A stretch of DNA of 64,000 bases from Basfia succiniciproducens. GTDB lineage: Bacteria; Pseudomonadota; Gammaproteobacteria; Enterobacterales; Pasteurellaceae. Position numbers and translations under genes: made by a program. The notes beneath the pieces are model-generated. The model did not search any database. It was not told where the DNA came from and worked only from the letters and a program-made list of their open reading frames with translations. This document shows, in pieces, positions 47,784 through 58,088 of this stretch (position 1 is its first letter; each line of letters starts with the position of its first letter). The stretch lies in NCBI RefSeq assembly GCF_011455875.1, contig NZ_CP015031.1:434001-498000 (forward strand), read 5' to 3'.

Positions 47784-50036
47784 GTGCAACAAACCGTGCA
47801 AATTGATGACAGAGCCGAGCAGACTACCTTAATGCTGGAAGGTATGAGCTGTGCAGCCTGTGTGCGCAAGGTGGAAAAAGCCTTATTAGCAGTGCCTGAA
47901 GTGGCGGCGGCACAGGTGAATCTGGCGGAAAATACCGCATTGGTGTACGGCAACGGCGATGTGGAATTAATGCTGCAAGCGATTGAGAATGCCGGTTATC
48001 ATGCCGAAGTAGTGGAAGATGAAAATTCCCGTCGCGAAAAACAAAATGTACAGGCGGAGCATGAAATTAATCAGCGCAAATGGCAGTCAATTGTCGCCTT
48101 AATTGTCGGTTTCGGTTTGTTCTTTTGGGGAATTTTCGGCGGAACGACCGTTGCCACGGCGGAAAATCACTGGAACTGGGTAATGGTCGGTCTCATTGTG
48201 TTGGTGACTATGCTTTGTACCGGCTGGCATTTCTTTGAACGCGCCTGGAAAAACTTATTGAAAGGTAACGCGACTATGGATACCTTAGTGGCGCTAGGCA
48301 CCGGTGTGGCTTGGTTATTTTCGATGTTTATTTCCCTCACTCCGGATTTTTTCCCCGATGGATCGCGCCATCTTTATTTTGAATCCGGCGTGATGATTAT
48401 CGGTTTAATCAATGTGGGAAAAATGCTTGAAGCCAAGGCGAAGCAACGTTCATCAAAAGCATTGGAACGTTTGCTTGATTTAACCCCGAAAACTACGCGG
48501 ATTATTGATGAGCTGGGTGAGCGTGAAATTCCGCTGAAAGATGTAAAAACGGGAATGCGGATTCGTCTGCAAACCGGCGATTGCGTATCTGTAGACGGCA
48601 TCGTTCTGCGAGGTACCGGTTGGATTGACGAAAGTATGCTGACCGGTGAACCGATTCCCGTGCAAAAGCAGGAAGGAGATAAAATCAGCGCCGGCACATT
48701 AGTTACCGACGGCGCATTACAATTTCGCGCCGAGCAGGTAGGCAATAAAACCATGTTGGCGAATATTATCCGCTTAGTTCGCCAGGCGCAAAGCAGTAAG
48801 CCGGAAATCGGTCAGTTGGCGGATAAAATTGCCGGAATTTTTGTACCTGTGGTAATTTGTATCGCTGTTTTTGCCGCGTTGATTTGGTATTTAGTCGGCC
48901 CTGAACCGCAGATTTCTTATGCGCTTGTAGTGCTGACAACGGTACTGATTATCGCCTGTCCTTGCGCGTTGGGATTGGCAACGCCAATGTCGATTATCGG
49001 CGGTGTCGGGCGTGCCGCGGAACTGGGCATATTGGTACGTAATGCGGATGCCTTACAAAAAGCTTCAAATGTCGATACTATTGTCTTTGATAAAACCGGT
49101 ACCTTGACGAAAGGTGAGCCGAAAGTGACCGCACTTTTAACCTTTAATCATTTTGATGAATCGGTTGCACTGGAGTATGCGGCAAGTATTGAGCAAGGGG
49201 CAAACCATCCAATAGCGAAAGCGGTACTCAGTTTGGCGCAGGAATATAACCTGAACCTTGAACACGAGCCGGAGGATTTCCGCACCTTAAAAGGTTTAGG
49301 CGTGAGTGCCAAGGTTGATCAGCAGAACATTCTGCTCGGTAATTATACTTTATTGCAACAGCATAATATTGATGCGAGTGCGGCGAATAGGTTCTTCCAA
49401 ACCGAAAGCGAAAAAGGTGCGACGGTAATATTTTTAGCGGTAAATAATGTATTGGCGGGTGTTTTCGCAATTCGGAATCCTTTGCGCGAAGACTCGGTGG
49501 AAGCCATACAACGCTTGCATAAACAGGGTTATCACCTGATTATGTTAACCGGCGATCAGGAAAAAACGGCGCAGGCTATTGCAAAAGAAGCGGGAATTGA
49601 TCAAGTTATTGCGGGGATTCTTCCGGAAGGAAAAGCCAATGTGATCCGACAATTACAAGAACAAGGCGGAAAAGTTGTAATGGTGGGTGACGGCATTAAT
49701 GATGCGCCGGCATTGGCGCAAGCGGATGTGAGTATTGCTATCGGCAGCGGTAGCGATATAGCTATTGAAACTTCCGAACTGACTTTAATGCGGCACAGCA
49801 TTCATGCGGTAGCGGATGCTCTGGCGCTTGCTAAAGGAACGTTGCATAACATGAAACAAAATCTTTTCTTTGCTTTTGTTTACAATGTTATCTGTATTCC
49901 TGTCGCTGCCGGCGTATTCTATCCGCTTTTCGGCTTCCTACTGAATCCGATGTTCGGCGGAGCGGCAATGGCTTGTTCATCTATTACGGTAGCAACCAAT
50001 GCAAACCGCTTATTAAAATTCCAACCGAAAGATTAG
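47784..50036 (+). CDS. copA: Cu(I)-exporting P1B-type ATPase CopA
   Basis: A copper-efflux ATPase of 750 residues counted from GTG at 47784. One HMA domain (GMSCAACVRKV, Cys23/Cys26) precedes eight membrane helices with the transport motif CPC (IIACPCALGLATP), the phosphorylation site DKTGTLTKGEP, TGDQEKT and the hinge GDGINDAPALAQADVSIAIG; the last helices carry YN and MACSS, the Cu(I)-specific pattern. The GTG has no well-placed ribosome site: GAGGAG lies 24 bases upstream. The same frame is open back to 47712 and codes for a hydrophilic linker (NKPKTEQAEEPINEIHSE). Translation may start by coupling or frameshift from copZ. Confidence 0.92.
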   Translation: MQQTVQIDDRAEQTTLMLEGMSCAACVRKVEKALLAVPEVAAAQVNLAENTALVYGNGDVELMLQAIENAGYHAEVVEDENSRREKQNVQAEHEINQRKWQSIVALIVGFGLFFWGIFGGTTVATAENHWNWVMVGLIVLVTMLCTGWHFFERAWKNLLKGNATMDTLVALGTGVAWLFSMFISLTPDFFPDGSRHLYFESGVMIIGLINVGKMLEAKAKQRSSKALERLLDLTPKTTRIIDELGEREIPLKDVKTGMRIRLQTGDCVSVDGIVLRGTGWIDESMLTGEPIPVQKQEGDKISAGTLVTDGALQFRAEQVGNKTMLANIIRLVRQAQSSKPEIGQLADKIAGIFVPVVICIAVFAALIWYLVGPEPQISYALVVLTTVLIIACPCALGLATPMSIIGGVGRAAELGILVRNADALQKASNVDTIVFDKTGTLTKGEPKVTALLTFNHFDESVALEYAASIEQGANHPIAKAVLSLAQEYNLNLEHEPEDFRTLKGLGVSAKVDQQNILLGNYTLLQQHNIDASAANRFFQTESEKGATVIFLAVNNVLAGVFAIRNPLREDSVEAIQRLHKQGYHLIMLTGDQEKTAQAIAKEAGIDQVIAGILPEGKANVIRQLQEQGGKVVMVGDGINDAPALAQADVSIAIGSGSDIAIETSELTLMRHSIHAVADALALAKGTLHNMKQNLFFAFVYNVICIPVAAGVFYPLFGFLLNPMFGGAAMACSSITVATNANRLLKFQPKD

Positions 50037-50054
50037 TCGTATAATCCTTCAGTG

Positions 50055-50098
50055 AAAAAAAGTGCGGTAAAAATTTTAAGATTTTTTACCGCACTTTT
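50055..50098. terminator. Bidirectional terminator made of inverted uptake signals (copA/fdxI)
   Basis: AAAAGTGCGGTAAAAA and TTTTTACCGCACTTTT around a short loop, between the converging copA and fdxI genes. Confidence 0.88.
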
Positions 50099-50114
50099 GT
50101 CCGTAAGTTGATAG

Positions 50115-50795
50115 TTATTTAGAGGCTTTATCTTTCTCTAACATATAACACTCGATTTCCGGTTTGATTTCATGATTGAACCATTTCGGGTGGTGTTTTT
50201 TCGCCCAGCGTACGGTAACCCAGCCTTCAACCATGGCGCGGATGGAGCCTTTCACCCAAAACGCCATGTAGATGTGCACCAGAATGCCGGTGAACAGCGC
50301 GAAGGCGCTGGCGGAGTGCAATAAAATCGCAATGCGCAGCGTTGTTACCGAAAAGTAGCCGGAGAAGTAGCGCCGCCACATGATAATGCCGGTTACCAAC
50401 AATGTGATCATGGCAAGATTCAACGTCCAGAACAGCATTTTCTGACCGAGGTTGTATTTGCCGTTGTATGCCACACCATGTTCGTTACCTTTCAATACTT
50501 CCACGATGCCTTTCAACCAGCGGATGTCGTTCCGTTCCGGAATATTATGGCTTGCATAAATAAAGGCAAGAATAATAAACGCGATGAACATGATGATACC
50601 CGTAATCGGGTGAATGGCGCGCGCCAGTTGCGGCGTCCCCAAAATTTCATGTAACCAGGCGAAATCCGGGAAGAAAAACGCCACTCCGGTGAACATGGTC
50701 ATAAAGAAGGCAATCACTAAAAACCAATGACTCACACGAGCGGGGTATTTATGGCGAACGATTTTGGTATCGTTCGTAAATTCGACTTTACTCAT
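50115..50795 (-). CDS. fdxI: Formate dehydrogenase gamma subunit (cytochrome b)
   Basis: A 226-residue inner-membrane cytochrome b556 that takes electrons from the beta subunit to menaquinone. Four membrane helices are visible (about 22-42, 60-82, 112-133, 150-175), with histidines placed as haem ligands (RVSHWFLV, AIHPITG, LLHSASAFALFTGILVHIYM). The ATG overlaps the fdxH stop as TAATG, so it is translationally coupled. Confidence 0.95.
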   Translation of the reverse strand: MSKVEFTNDTKIVRHKYPARVSHWFLVIAFFMTMFTGVAFFFPDFAWLHEILGTPQLARAIHPITGIIMFIAFIILAFIYASHNIPERNDIRWLKGIVEVLKGNEHGVAYNGKYNLGQKMLFWTLNLAMITLLVTGIIMWRRYFSGYFSVTTLRIAILLHSASAFALFTGILVHIYMAFWVKGSIRAMVEGWVTVRWAKKHHPKWFNHEIKPEIECYMLEKDKASK

Positions 50796-51733
50796 TATTT
50801 GCCACCTTTGTTATGATGTGATTGTTCTTCTTCCGCATCTTCCCGTTCGAAGTGGGCGCTGTGATCTTCCACATCTTCTTCATTGTTCGGGCCGACCCCT
50901 ACATAATGGGCGATTTCGGCTAATGCCAGGCCGCCCATCGCGACTGCCGCCACCGGTTTTAAGATGTCTTTCCAAAGTTTGACGGTAACGTCGATTTCCG
51001 GATCTTTCGGTAAGCCGGCATAGAGCTCCGGTCTGTCCGCGTGGTGCAGCACGTACATCACATGAGTACCGCCTACGCCTTCGGGATTATAGATGCCGGC
51101 ATTGTCATAGCCGCGGGATTTCAAATCCGCCACTCGGGTTTCCGCATAGTGCAGCATTTCCTCTTTGGAGCCGAAATGAATGGCGCCGGTCGGGCAGGTT
51201 TTCACGCAGGCGGGTTCTTGACCCACATTGACGCGATCCACACAGAGGGTACATTTGTATACGCGGTTGTCTTCATTGCTCATTTTCGGCACATTAAACG
51301 GACAGCCGGCGATACAATAACCGCAACCGATACATTTTTCCGATTGGAAATCCACAATCCCGTTGGCGTATTGGATAATGGCACCCGGTGCCGGACAGGC
51401 TTTTAAGCAGCCCGGTTCGGCGCAGTGCATACAGCCGTCTTTGCGGATCAGCCATTCCAGCCGGTCGTTTTCCTCCACTTCGCTGAACTTCATTACCGTC
51501 CATTGTTGGGCGTTCATGTCGCGGGGATTATCGTAAACCCCAACGCATTGTTCCTGCGGAGCGCGGATATCGTTCCATTCGGAACAAGCGACCTGACAGG
51601 CTTTACAACCGATACAGATGGTGACATCGATAAGTTTAGCGACTTCCACCACGTCTTTGCGGACTTGCGGCGGCGGCGTGACGCCGGAAGTGGCGGAGCG
51701 CTTGATAATGTTTTGTTCTTGTACTGCGGACAT
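50795..51733 (-). CDS. fdxH: Formate dehydrogenase iron-sulfur (beta) subunit
   Basis: A 312-residue electron-transfer subunit with four [4Fe-4S] clusters; cysteine motifs are [40 protein letters not shown] and [22 protein letters not shown]-terminal membrane anchor (about 258-282, [20 protein letters not shown]) and an acidic His-rich tail follow. Carries electrons from FdxG on the periplasmic side to FdxI. TAATG overlaps couple it to both neighbours. Confidence 0.97.
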   Translation of the reverse strand: MSAVQEQNIIKRSATSGVTPPPQVRKDVVEVAKLIDVTICIGCKACQVACSEWNDIRAPQEQCVGVYDNPRDMNAQQWTVMKFSEVEENDRLEWLIRKDGCMHCAEPGCLKACPAPGAIIQYANGIVDFQSEKCIGCGYCIAGCPFNVPKMSNEDNRVYKCTLCVDRVNVGQEPACVKTCPTGAIHFGSKEEMLHYAETRVADLKSRGYDNAGIYNPEGVGGTHVMYVLHHADRPELYAGLPKDPEIDVTVKLWKDILKPVAAVAMGGLALAEIAHYVGVGPNNEEDVEDHSAHFEREDAEEEQSHHNKGGK

Positions 51734-54700
51734 TACAGGGCCTCCGTGGTTTTTTCGATGTTAACTAAGAACGTTTTAAACTCAGGGGTCTGCGTATTTG
51801 CGTCACCTACGCGCCCCGTTAATGCGTTCGGTAAGAAAGATTTACGCCCATCGGCAATAAAACCGCCATGGAGCGGAATACCTATGGTATGAACCTTTTT
51901 ACCGTCAACATCAAGGGATTTAATCCGTTTAGTCACAACAGCTTTAGCTTTAATGTAACCGCGTTTTGATGTCACTTTAACTACATCACCTTGAGCGATA
52001 CCTTTTTCATTGGCGAGGTCTTCACTGATTTCAACAAATGGCTGCGGTTGAGCAATCATGTTGAGATCGGCGTTTTTAGTCCACCAGTGGAAATGTTCCG
52101 TTAAGCGATAAGTTGTACCCACATAAGGGAATTCGCTTGCGTTACCAAAACTTGCCTTATCATTATCCAAAATACGCGCAACCGGGTTTGAAATTACATT
52201 CGGATGCAGCGGGTTAGTACCGATTGGACTTTCGATAGGTTCGTAGTGTTCAGGGAACGGACCGTCGACCATTTTATCCAATGCGAATAAACGGCTTATT
52301 CCTTCGTTATTCATGATAAACGGCATCACATTGCTGTTTGGCGGTGCCGTGCCAAAGTCGGCTATATCAATATAGTTCCAGTTTTTGCCGTTCCATTTGA
52401 TTAACGGACGTTTCGGATCCCATGGTTTACCGGCTAAATCCGCGGAAGCGCGGTTGTAAAGAACACGGCGATTCGCCGGCCATGCAAACGCCCAACCCAA
52501 GGTATTACCCAATCCGGACGGATCGCTGTTATCGCGGTTATCCATTTGGTTGCCTTTCGGTGTCCATTGACCGCTGTAAATCCAGTTTGCGGCGGAAGTG
52601 GTGCCGTCATCGCGTAATTGAGCAAAGCTTGAAAGCAATTCGCCTTTTTTCGCAATTAAATTACCGTTTGCATCATAAAGATCTTCCAATGCGTAACCAT
52701 TGCTTTCTTTAGCAATTTCATGAGCTTTTGGTTCCAACGGATTTTGGTAGTTCCATGTCATAGCTTTAATTGTATCAATAGAAGGACCGCCCTCTTTTTC
52801 ATACATTTCAAGCATCACTTCACGGATTTCGGAAAGAATATCCACATCCGGTTTCGCTTCTTTCGGTGGTTCGGCTGCTTTATAATGCCATTGCAACCAA
52901 CGACCGGAGTTGGCGATAGAACCGTCTTCTTCCGCGAAACAAACCGTAGGCAAACGGAATACTTCGGTTTGAATCTCAGCAGGATTAACATCATTGTATT
53001 CGCCGTGATTTTGCCAGAATTCGGAAGTATCGGTTTTTAACGGATCCATCACAACCAGGAATTTCAATTTGCGTAATGCGGACGAAATTTTATTTTTATC
53101 CGGATAAGAGGCTAACGGGTTATAACCCTGACAGAGGTAACCGGTAATTTTACCTTGATCCATTAAATCAATGTATTGCAGGTGATCCATTTTCTTCTTG
53201 TATTGTTTCGGAAGATTATGGAAACCCCATTCATTGTCTTTGGTCGCATTTTCACCGTAGAAGGTTTTTAACATACTCACCACAAATTTCGGCGTATTTT
53301 GCCAGTAGTTAGTCTGACCTTCGGCCGCTGTTTTCGGCGTAATACGGTTTAAGAAGCTCTCTAATGAGGTATCGGTTTCTGTTGGTAATGGAATATAACC
53401 CGGCAACATAGACGGGAACAGACCCATATCAGTCGTACCCTGAACATTGGAATGGCCACGTAATGCATTGATACCGCCGCCCGCCATACCGATGTTACCT
53501 AAAAGTAACTGGATAATCGCCATGGTACGGATATTTTGCGCACCTACGCTGTGATGAGTCCAGCCTAGGGCATATAAAATAGTCATGGTACGGTTCGGTA
53601 CCGCCGTCGAAGCGATGGTTTCGGCAAATTCCAAAAATGCTTTTTGTTTGGTACCACAAACCCGCTCAACCATTTCCGGCGTATAACGTTCAACGTGTTT
53701 TTTCAGCAAATTAATGACGCAACGAGGATCCTGCATGGTTAAATCGCGTTTCGGCTGGCCGTTTTCATCCAATTGATACGACCAAGTAGATTTATCGTAG
53801 CTACGTTCGGCTTCATCGTAACCGGTGAATAAACCTTCTTCAAAACCGTAACCTTCATTAATCAGGAAGCTTGCGTTGGTATAGTGTTTAACATATTCGT
53901 GTTGAATAGCGTTGTTATCGAGCAGGTATTTGATTACGCCTGATAAAAGCGTAATGTCCGTGCCCGAACGAATCGGAGAATAGAAATCAGCGACTGCCGC
54001 AGTACGGTTAAAACGTGGATCAACCACCATTAACTTGGCACCGTTTTGCTTTTTCGCTTCAATAGCCCAGCGGAAGCCGACAGGATGCGCTTCAGCCGCA
54101 TTACCGCCCATAACGACGACAACGTTGGCATTTTTGATATCAACCCAGTGGTTGGTCATGGCACCGCGACCAAATGATGGAGCAAGACTTGCTACCGTCG
54201 GTCCGTGTCAGGTACTCGCTTGGTTGTCAAGAACAAGTAAACCGAATGCCCGCGCCCATTTTTGGGAGATTAACGCGGTTTCGTTACTTGCCGCGGACGC
54301 CGTTAAGAAACCGGTTGTTAACCAACGATTAACCGGCGTTCCTTCTTCATTGGCGGACTCCCAGTTGGCATCGCGGTCATCTTTCAATAACTTGGCGATT
54401 TTATGAATGGCGTCGTGCCAGGAAATGCGTTCCCACTTATAGGAACCCGGCGCACGATATTCAGGATATTGGATACGGTTCGGACTGTTTACGAAATCTA
54501 AAACTCCCGCGCCTTTAGGGCATAACGCTCCGCGGCTGACCGGGTGATCCGGATCGCCTTCGACGTGAGTTAATTTTCCACGGGAATTCATTGCGCCGTC
54601 ACCGATGCTATACATCAGCATACCGCAACCCACAGCGCAATATGTGCAGGATTGACGAGTTTCTTTCGCTCGTAAAAGTTTGTATTCGCGTGGTGCAGCT

Positions 54701-54795
54701 AATGCGGCAGTAGGCATTAAACCTAATGCGGCAACAGATGTACCCGCCATCCCACCTGCACAGATCTTAAAGAACTTTCTTCTTGTGACCTGCAT
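51733..54795 (-). CDS. fdxG: Selenocysteine-containing formate dehydrogenase alpha subunit
   Basis: The catalytic subunit, 1020 residues with an in-frame UGA at 54208-54210 (residue 196) read as selenocysteine. The two halves must be joined: the N-terminal part (54211-54795) has a Tat signal RRKFFK, a [4Fe-4S] motif [10 protein letters not shown] ending ALCPKG, and stops at the UGA; the C-terminal part continues [21 protein letters not shown] exactly as E. coli FdnG/FdoG after their Sec196. Molybdopterin-binding motifs such as [13 protein letters not shown] follow. Periplasmic formate oxidation. An annotation that stops at UGA would report two false fragments. Confidence 0.96.
54168..54210 (-). 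other. SECIS element and selenocysteine UGA of fdxG
   Basis: The UGA is followed at once (minus strand) by a hairpin whose top reads GG, bulged U, AGCA, loop AGUCU, UGCU, CC. The bulged U and the GU in the apical loop are the SelB contacts known from E. coli fdhF and fdnG. Because the hairpin is within the coding sequence it also encodes [11 protein letters not shown]. Confidence 0.85.
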
Positions 54796-55075
54796 AGATA
54801 ATCCTCAAAATAATAGTAGGTAGTAATTTTGTTCATACCGTTCTCAGAATAGACAAACGCAGCGACGCGATTCTTAAGCGTTTTATAAAATTTAGATGTT
54901 AATAAAAAGTAAGGATTGCGTTTCTACACTTATTCATTCACAGTAACAACATGATAAATTTGATTGCATTGCTTTCTCGAAAATGTATTACAATGAAAAA
55001 GCTAAAATCAGAGGTAGGATACCTTTATTTCTATGATAAAGCTATAACCAATCTTATTCATAAAGGAAAAATATT
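54796..55075. promoter_or_regulatory. Divergent regulatory region of fdxG and fdhD
   Basis: An AT-rich 280-bp gap between divergent formate dehydrogenase genes. An inverted AGGTA/TACCT pair lies at about 55012-55024 and TTGATTGCATTG at about 54959 is half an FNR-like site. Neither is strong enough to name. There is no open frame of note. Confidence 0.4.
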
Positions 55076-55921
55076 TTGATTGAGATCACAAAAAGAACAA
55101 TAAGTTTTTTCAAAAATTTAACATTTATAAAACAAATAGATAAAGATACAGTGTCAGATTCAAACAATAGCCGTTTTGAATTTATACAAAAAGAAGAAAC
55201 GTTGGCGGTGGAAATGCCCGTAGCGCTTGTTTATAACGGCATTTCTCATACGGTGATGATGGCAACTCCTTCAAATTTGGAAGATTTCGCTCTAGGATTT
55301 TCACTGGCGGAAGGTGTTATCGATAGAGTTTCGGATATTTACGGCATTGACGTTGAAGAAACCTGTAACGGGGTAGAAGTGCAGGTGGAGTTGGCAACCC
55401 GATGTTTTGTCCGCTTGAAAGATTTACGCCGAACCTTAACGGGCAGAACGGGTTGTGGTATTTGCGGCAGCGAGCAGCTTGAACAGGTCACAAAAAAATT
55501 AGCAAAATTAGACCGCACTTTTTGCTTTGAACTGAAAAAATTAGACGGCTGTTTAGCTCTATTACAGCAAGCGCAGACGTTGGGTAAGCAAACGGGTTCA
55601 ACCCATGCGGTAGGCTTTTTCTCGCCGCAAGGGGAATTGTTAGTGATTCGGGAAGATGTGGGGCGCCATGTGGCGTTAGATAAATTATTAGGCTGGCATG
55701 CCAAGCAAGGAAAACCTCAAGGTTTTGTTTTAACTACAAGTCGTGCAAGTTATGAAATGGTGCAAAAAACTGCAAGTTGCGGGATTGAAATGTTAATAGC
55801 TATTTCTGCGGCGACGGATTTGGCGGTACGTATGGCGGAAGAATGTAATCTCACTCTTATCGGTTTTGCTAGAGAGGGAAGAGCGACGGTTTACACTGAG
55901 AAAGTGCGGTTAAAAATTTAG
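55076..55921 (+). CDS. fdhD: Sulfur carrier / formate dehydrogenase accessory protein FdhD
   Basis: A 281-residue sulfurtransferase that passes sulfur from IscS to the molybdenum cofactor of formate dehydrogenase. The reactive cysteine loop [10 protein letters not shown] lies near residue 125, and the family segments [13 protein letters not shown] and [11 protein letters not shown] follow. It begins with TTG, ten bases after AAGGAAAA; the next in-frame ATG (MPVALVYN) would remove about 45 residues, so TTG is preferred. Divergent from fdxGHI, as in H. influenzae. The 280-bp gap must hold both promoters; I see no certain FNR box in it. Confidence 0.92.
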   Translation: MIEITKRTISFFKNLTFIKQIDKDTVSDSNNSRFEFIQKEETLAVEMPVALVYNGISHTVMMATPSNLEDFALGFSLAEGVIDRVSDIYGIDVEETCNGVEVQVELATRCFVRLKDLRRTLTGRTGCGICGSEQLEQVTKKLAKLDRTFCFELKKLDGCLALLQQAQTLGKQTGSTHAVGFFSPQGELLVIREDVGRHVALDKLLGWHAKQGKPQGFVLTTSRASYEMVQKTASCGIEMLIAISAATDLAVRMAEECNLTLIGFAREGRATVYTEKVRLKI

Positions 55922-55938
55922 AATTTTTGGACGTTATA

Positions 55939-55967
55939 AAAATACCGAGCAAACGGCTCGGTATTTT
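55939..55967. terminator. Bidirectional terminator (fdhD/rlmM)
   Basis: AAAATACCGAGC pairs with GCTCGGTATTTT around a five-base loop between the converging genes. Confidence 0.9.
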
Positions 55968-55980
55968 AATGAAAAGCGGG

Positions 55981-57072
55981 TTATTTTTTTACCGAAATAT
56001 GTACCGTAATTTCTTCACGATCATGATACAAATGTTTTGCCTGAATATGATATTTAAAACCGGCTTTATCCAATTCATTAGTGATTAATTGCAAACAGTT
56101 TTGCACTTCCGCATAGCGTTTTTTCATCGGTAGTTTCAGGTTGAAAATGGTCTCGCGGCACCATTCGTTCACCAACCATTTTGCAATTAATGCCGCAATC
56201 CGGATAGGCTGTTCAACCATATCGCAAACCAGCCAGTCAATTTTACTGCGTTTCGGCGGCTGAAATTTAAAGCCGTCTTCCGGGCAGTGATCAATTCGCC
56301 CGGTGTCATGCAGACTTGCCGCCATTTTGCCGTGATCCACCGCATAAACAAATAAACCTCGTTTAACTAATTGATAAGTCCAACCGCCGGGACAGGCACC
56401 TAAATCTACGCCGTACATGCTTTCATTCATGCGTTTTCGTTCTTCTTCCGGCGATAGGAAAGTAAGAATCGCTTCATGTAGTTTTAAGGTTGAACGGCTC
56501 GGTGCTTGCGGTGGGAATTTTAAGCGTAAAATCCCCATAAAATTCGGCGAATGATTATTGTTGTAAGAATAGCCTACGTAGCAACAGTTGGGTTTAACAA
56601 AGAAAATATGCAGAGTCAGACCACTTTTTTTTACTTCTTTGAATGCCAGGTAACCTTGTTTTTTTAATGCCTGACGCAACGGAACGGTAAATTTGCGGCA
56701 AAAGACGGACAGTTCTTTAGCTTCATTGGTATCGGCCGTTTCGACAAATAATTCCGTTGTCCGGTGAAGATTCACAAGGCCGCCAAGCCTATTATATTCT
56801 TCAATAATAGGCGTAATACGATCGGTTGACGGTAAATTTTCCAATAAATCGGAAATAACTATCATCTGACGGGCAAAGATTAATTGATTAAACGGAATTT
56901 CACGGGCAAGACGATCCGCTTCGCCTTCCTGATAACATTCAAAAATCACATAACCGCTGTCATTGTTGACGCGGGCAAAACCAAAAACGCCTTTTTCCGC
57001 CGCTTTTTCCGTAATTTCGGCGGCCGTTTCTTTTTCAAAACCAATGCGGCAATATAGTGCAAGTTTATTCAA
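55981..57072 (-). CDS. rlmM: 23S rRNA 2'-O-ribose C2498 methyltransferase RlmM
   Basis: A 363-residue SAM-dependent enzyme (former YgdE) methylating the ribose of C2498 of 23S rRNA. An N-terminal THUMP-like domain (residues 1-165) leads to the Rossmann methyltransferase domain with the SAM motif [16 protein letters not shown] near 218-233, [10 protein letters not shown] near 275, and LKLPMKK near 314, giving the K-D-K-type catalytic residues. In E. coli it also neighbours gcvA. It starts 10 bp after gcvA's stop, and so is probably co-transcribed. Confidence 0.95.
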   Translation of the reverse strand: MNKLALYCRIGFEKETAAEITEKAAEKGVFGFARVNNDSGYVIFECYQEGEADRLAREIPFNQLIFARQMIVISDLLENLPSTDRITPIIEEYNRLGGLVNLHRTTELFVETADTNEAKELSVFCRKFTVPLRQALKKQGYLAFKEVKKSGLTLHIFFVKPNCCYVGYSYNNNHSPNFMGILRLKFPPQAPSRSTLKLHEAILTFLSPEEERKRMNESMYGVDLGACPGGWTYQLVKRGLFVYAVDHGKMAASLHDTGRIDHCPEDGFKFQPPKRSKIDWLVCDMVEQPIRIAALIAKWLVNEWCRETIFNLKLPMKKRYAEVQNCLQLITNELDKAGFKYHIQAKHLYHDREEITVHISVKK

Positions 57073-57082
57073 ATTAGTCCCT

Positions 57083-57964
57083 TTAATTGTATTTCATTTC
57101 CTGCATAATCCATTGTCGGAATGCAGAGATATTTTGATCATTTGTTCTGTTTGTATCGCTTACCACGTAAAAAGACTTAGGATCTTTGAGTTCATAAGGC
57201 AGTACTACTTGTAGGTTGCCGTTGTCAATTTCCTGTTGCGCCAAAATACTATTGGCTAATACGATACCTTGTCCGTGTACGGCGGCTTGCAGTGCCATAA
57301 AGGTATGGCTGAATAACGGACCTATATGAATATTTAAGTCGCTGATTCCCAGCTCTGTCGCCATATTTTGCCAGTTATCCCTTGTGTGTACATGAATCAA
57401 AGTATGATGTTTTAAATCATCTTTTGAATTTACCGGATTATTGGCAAGTAGTTTGGGCGACGCCAAAATGAGCAAATTATCTTCCGACAATTTTTCTGTT
57501 TTGAGATTATCCCAATTTCCGTAGCCATAATAAATAGCCACATCAATATCATTGCCCAAAATTCCTTCATCTTGTTCCGCACTTTTTATGCAGACTTCAA
57601 TATTAGGATAGAGTTGATTAAATCTGTTTAATCTCGGAACCAACCAGTTAATACCGAAACTTTGCAGTACGCTGATAGTGAGATGAGGATTGTCCGTAGA
57701 TTTTAATTTTTCCGTTACATCCGCAAGTTTTTGCAAAATAGGTGAAATTTCCTGAAAGTAATTTTTTCCTAATTCCGTTAATTCTAAGGATCTGTTTTTA
57801 CGGATAAATAACCGAATATTTAGAAAATCTTCCAATAATTTTATTTGATGGCTTACTGCTGCCTGAGTTACGCATAATTCGTCAGCCGCTTTAGTAAAAC
57901 TTAAGAAGCGAGCCGCACTTTCGAATGCTTTCAATGAATTCAGGGGAGGCAAACGTTTAAACAT
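57083..57964 (-). CDS. gcvA: LysR-type regulator GcvA
   Basis: A 293-residue regulator of glycine cleavage and of the small RNA GcvB. The N-terminal sequence [20 protein letters not shown] and the helix-turn-helix [20 protein letters not shown] are close to E. coli GcvA, and [21 protein letters not shown] in the effector domain matches as well. ATG at 57964 is preceded by GGAAAG; an in-frame TTG lies four codons upstream. The gene is divergent from gcvB with 124 bp between them, the arrangement known in E. coli. Confidence 0.92.
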   Translation of the reverse strand: MFKRLPPLNSLKAFESAARFLSFTKAADELCVTQAAVSHQIKLLEDFLNIRLFIRKNRSLELTELGKNYFQEISPILQKLADVTEKLKSTDNPHLTISVLQSFGINWLVPRLNRFNQLYPNIEVCIKSAEQDEGILGNDIDVAIYYGYGNWDNLKTEKLSEDNLLILASPKLLANNPVNSKDDLKHHTLIHVHTRDNWQNMATELGISDLNIHIGPLFSHTFMALQAAVHGQGIVLANSILAQQEIDNGNLQVVLPYELKDPKSFYVVSDTNRTNDQNISAFRQWIMQEMKYN

Positions 57965-58052
57965 TTTTCTTTCCAATTGATGAAATATGGTTTATACTAT
58001 ATAAGATTTATTCGGATTAGTTTTTTTTATGTTTCGAATAAAAAATTCTCAC

Positions 58053-58081
58053 TTGTTCAACTCCTTAGTCCCCCATATAAT
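58053..58081 (+). promoter_or_regulatory. Predicted sigma-70 promoter of gcvB
   Basis: TTGTTC (-35, 58053-58058), a 17-bp spacer and a perfect TATAAT (-10, 58076-58081) put the start near 58088-58091. It lies in the gcvA-gcvB intergenic region, where GcvA would bind. Confidence 0.65.
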
Positions 58082-58088
58082 ACGCCGC

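Noticed and set aside
52434-53040. Open frames on both strands within fdxG
   Set aside because: They lie fully within a conserved coding region and show no protein family pattern.
54208-54795. fdxG as a pseudogene broken by a nonsense mutation
   Set aside because: The UGA sits exactly at the selenocysteine position of the family and is followed by a SECIS hairpin, and the rest of the frame is intact.
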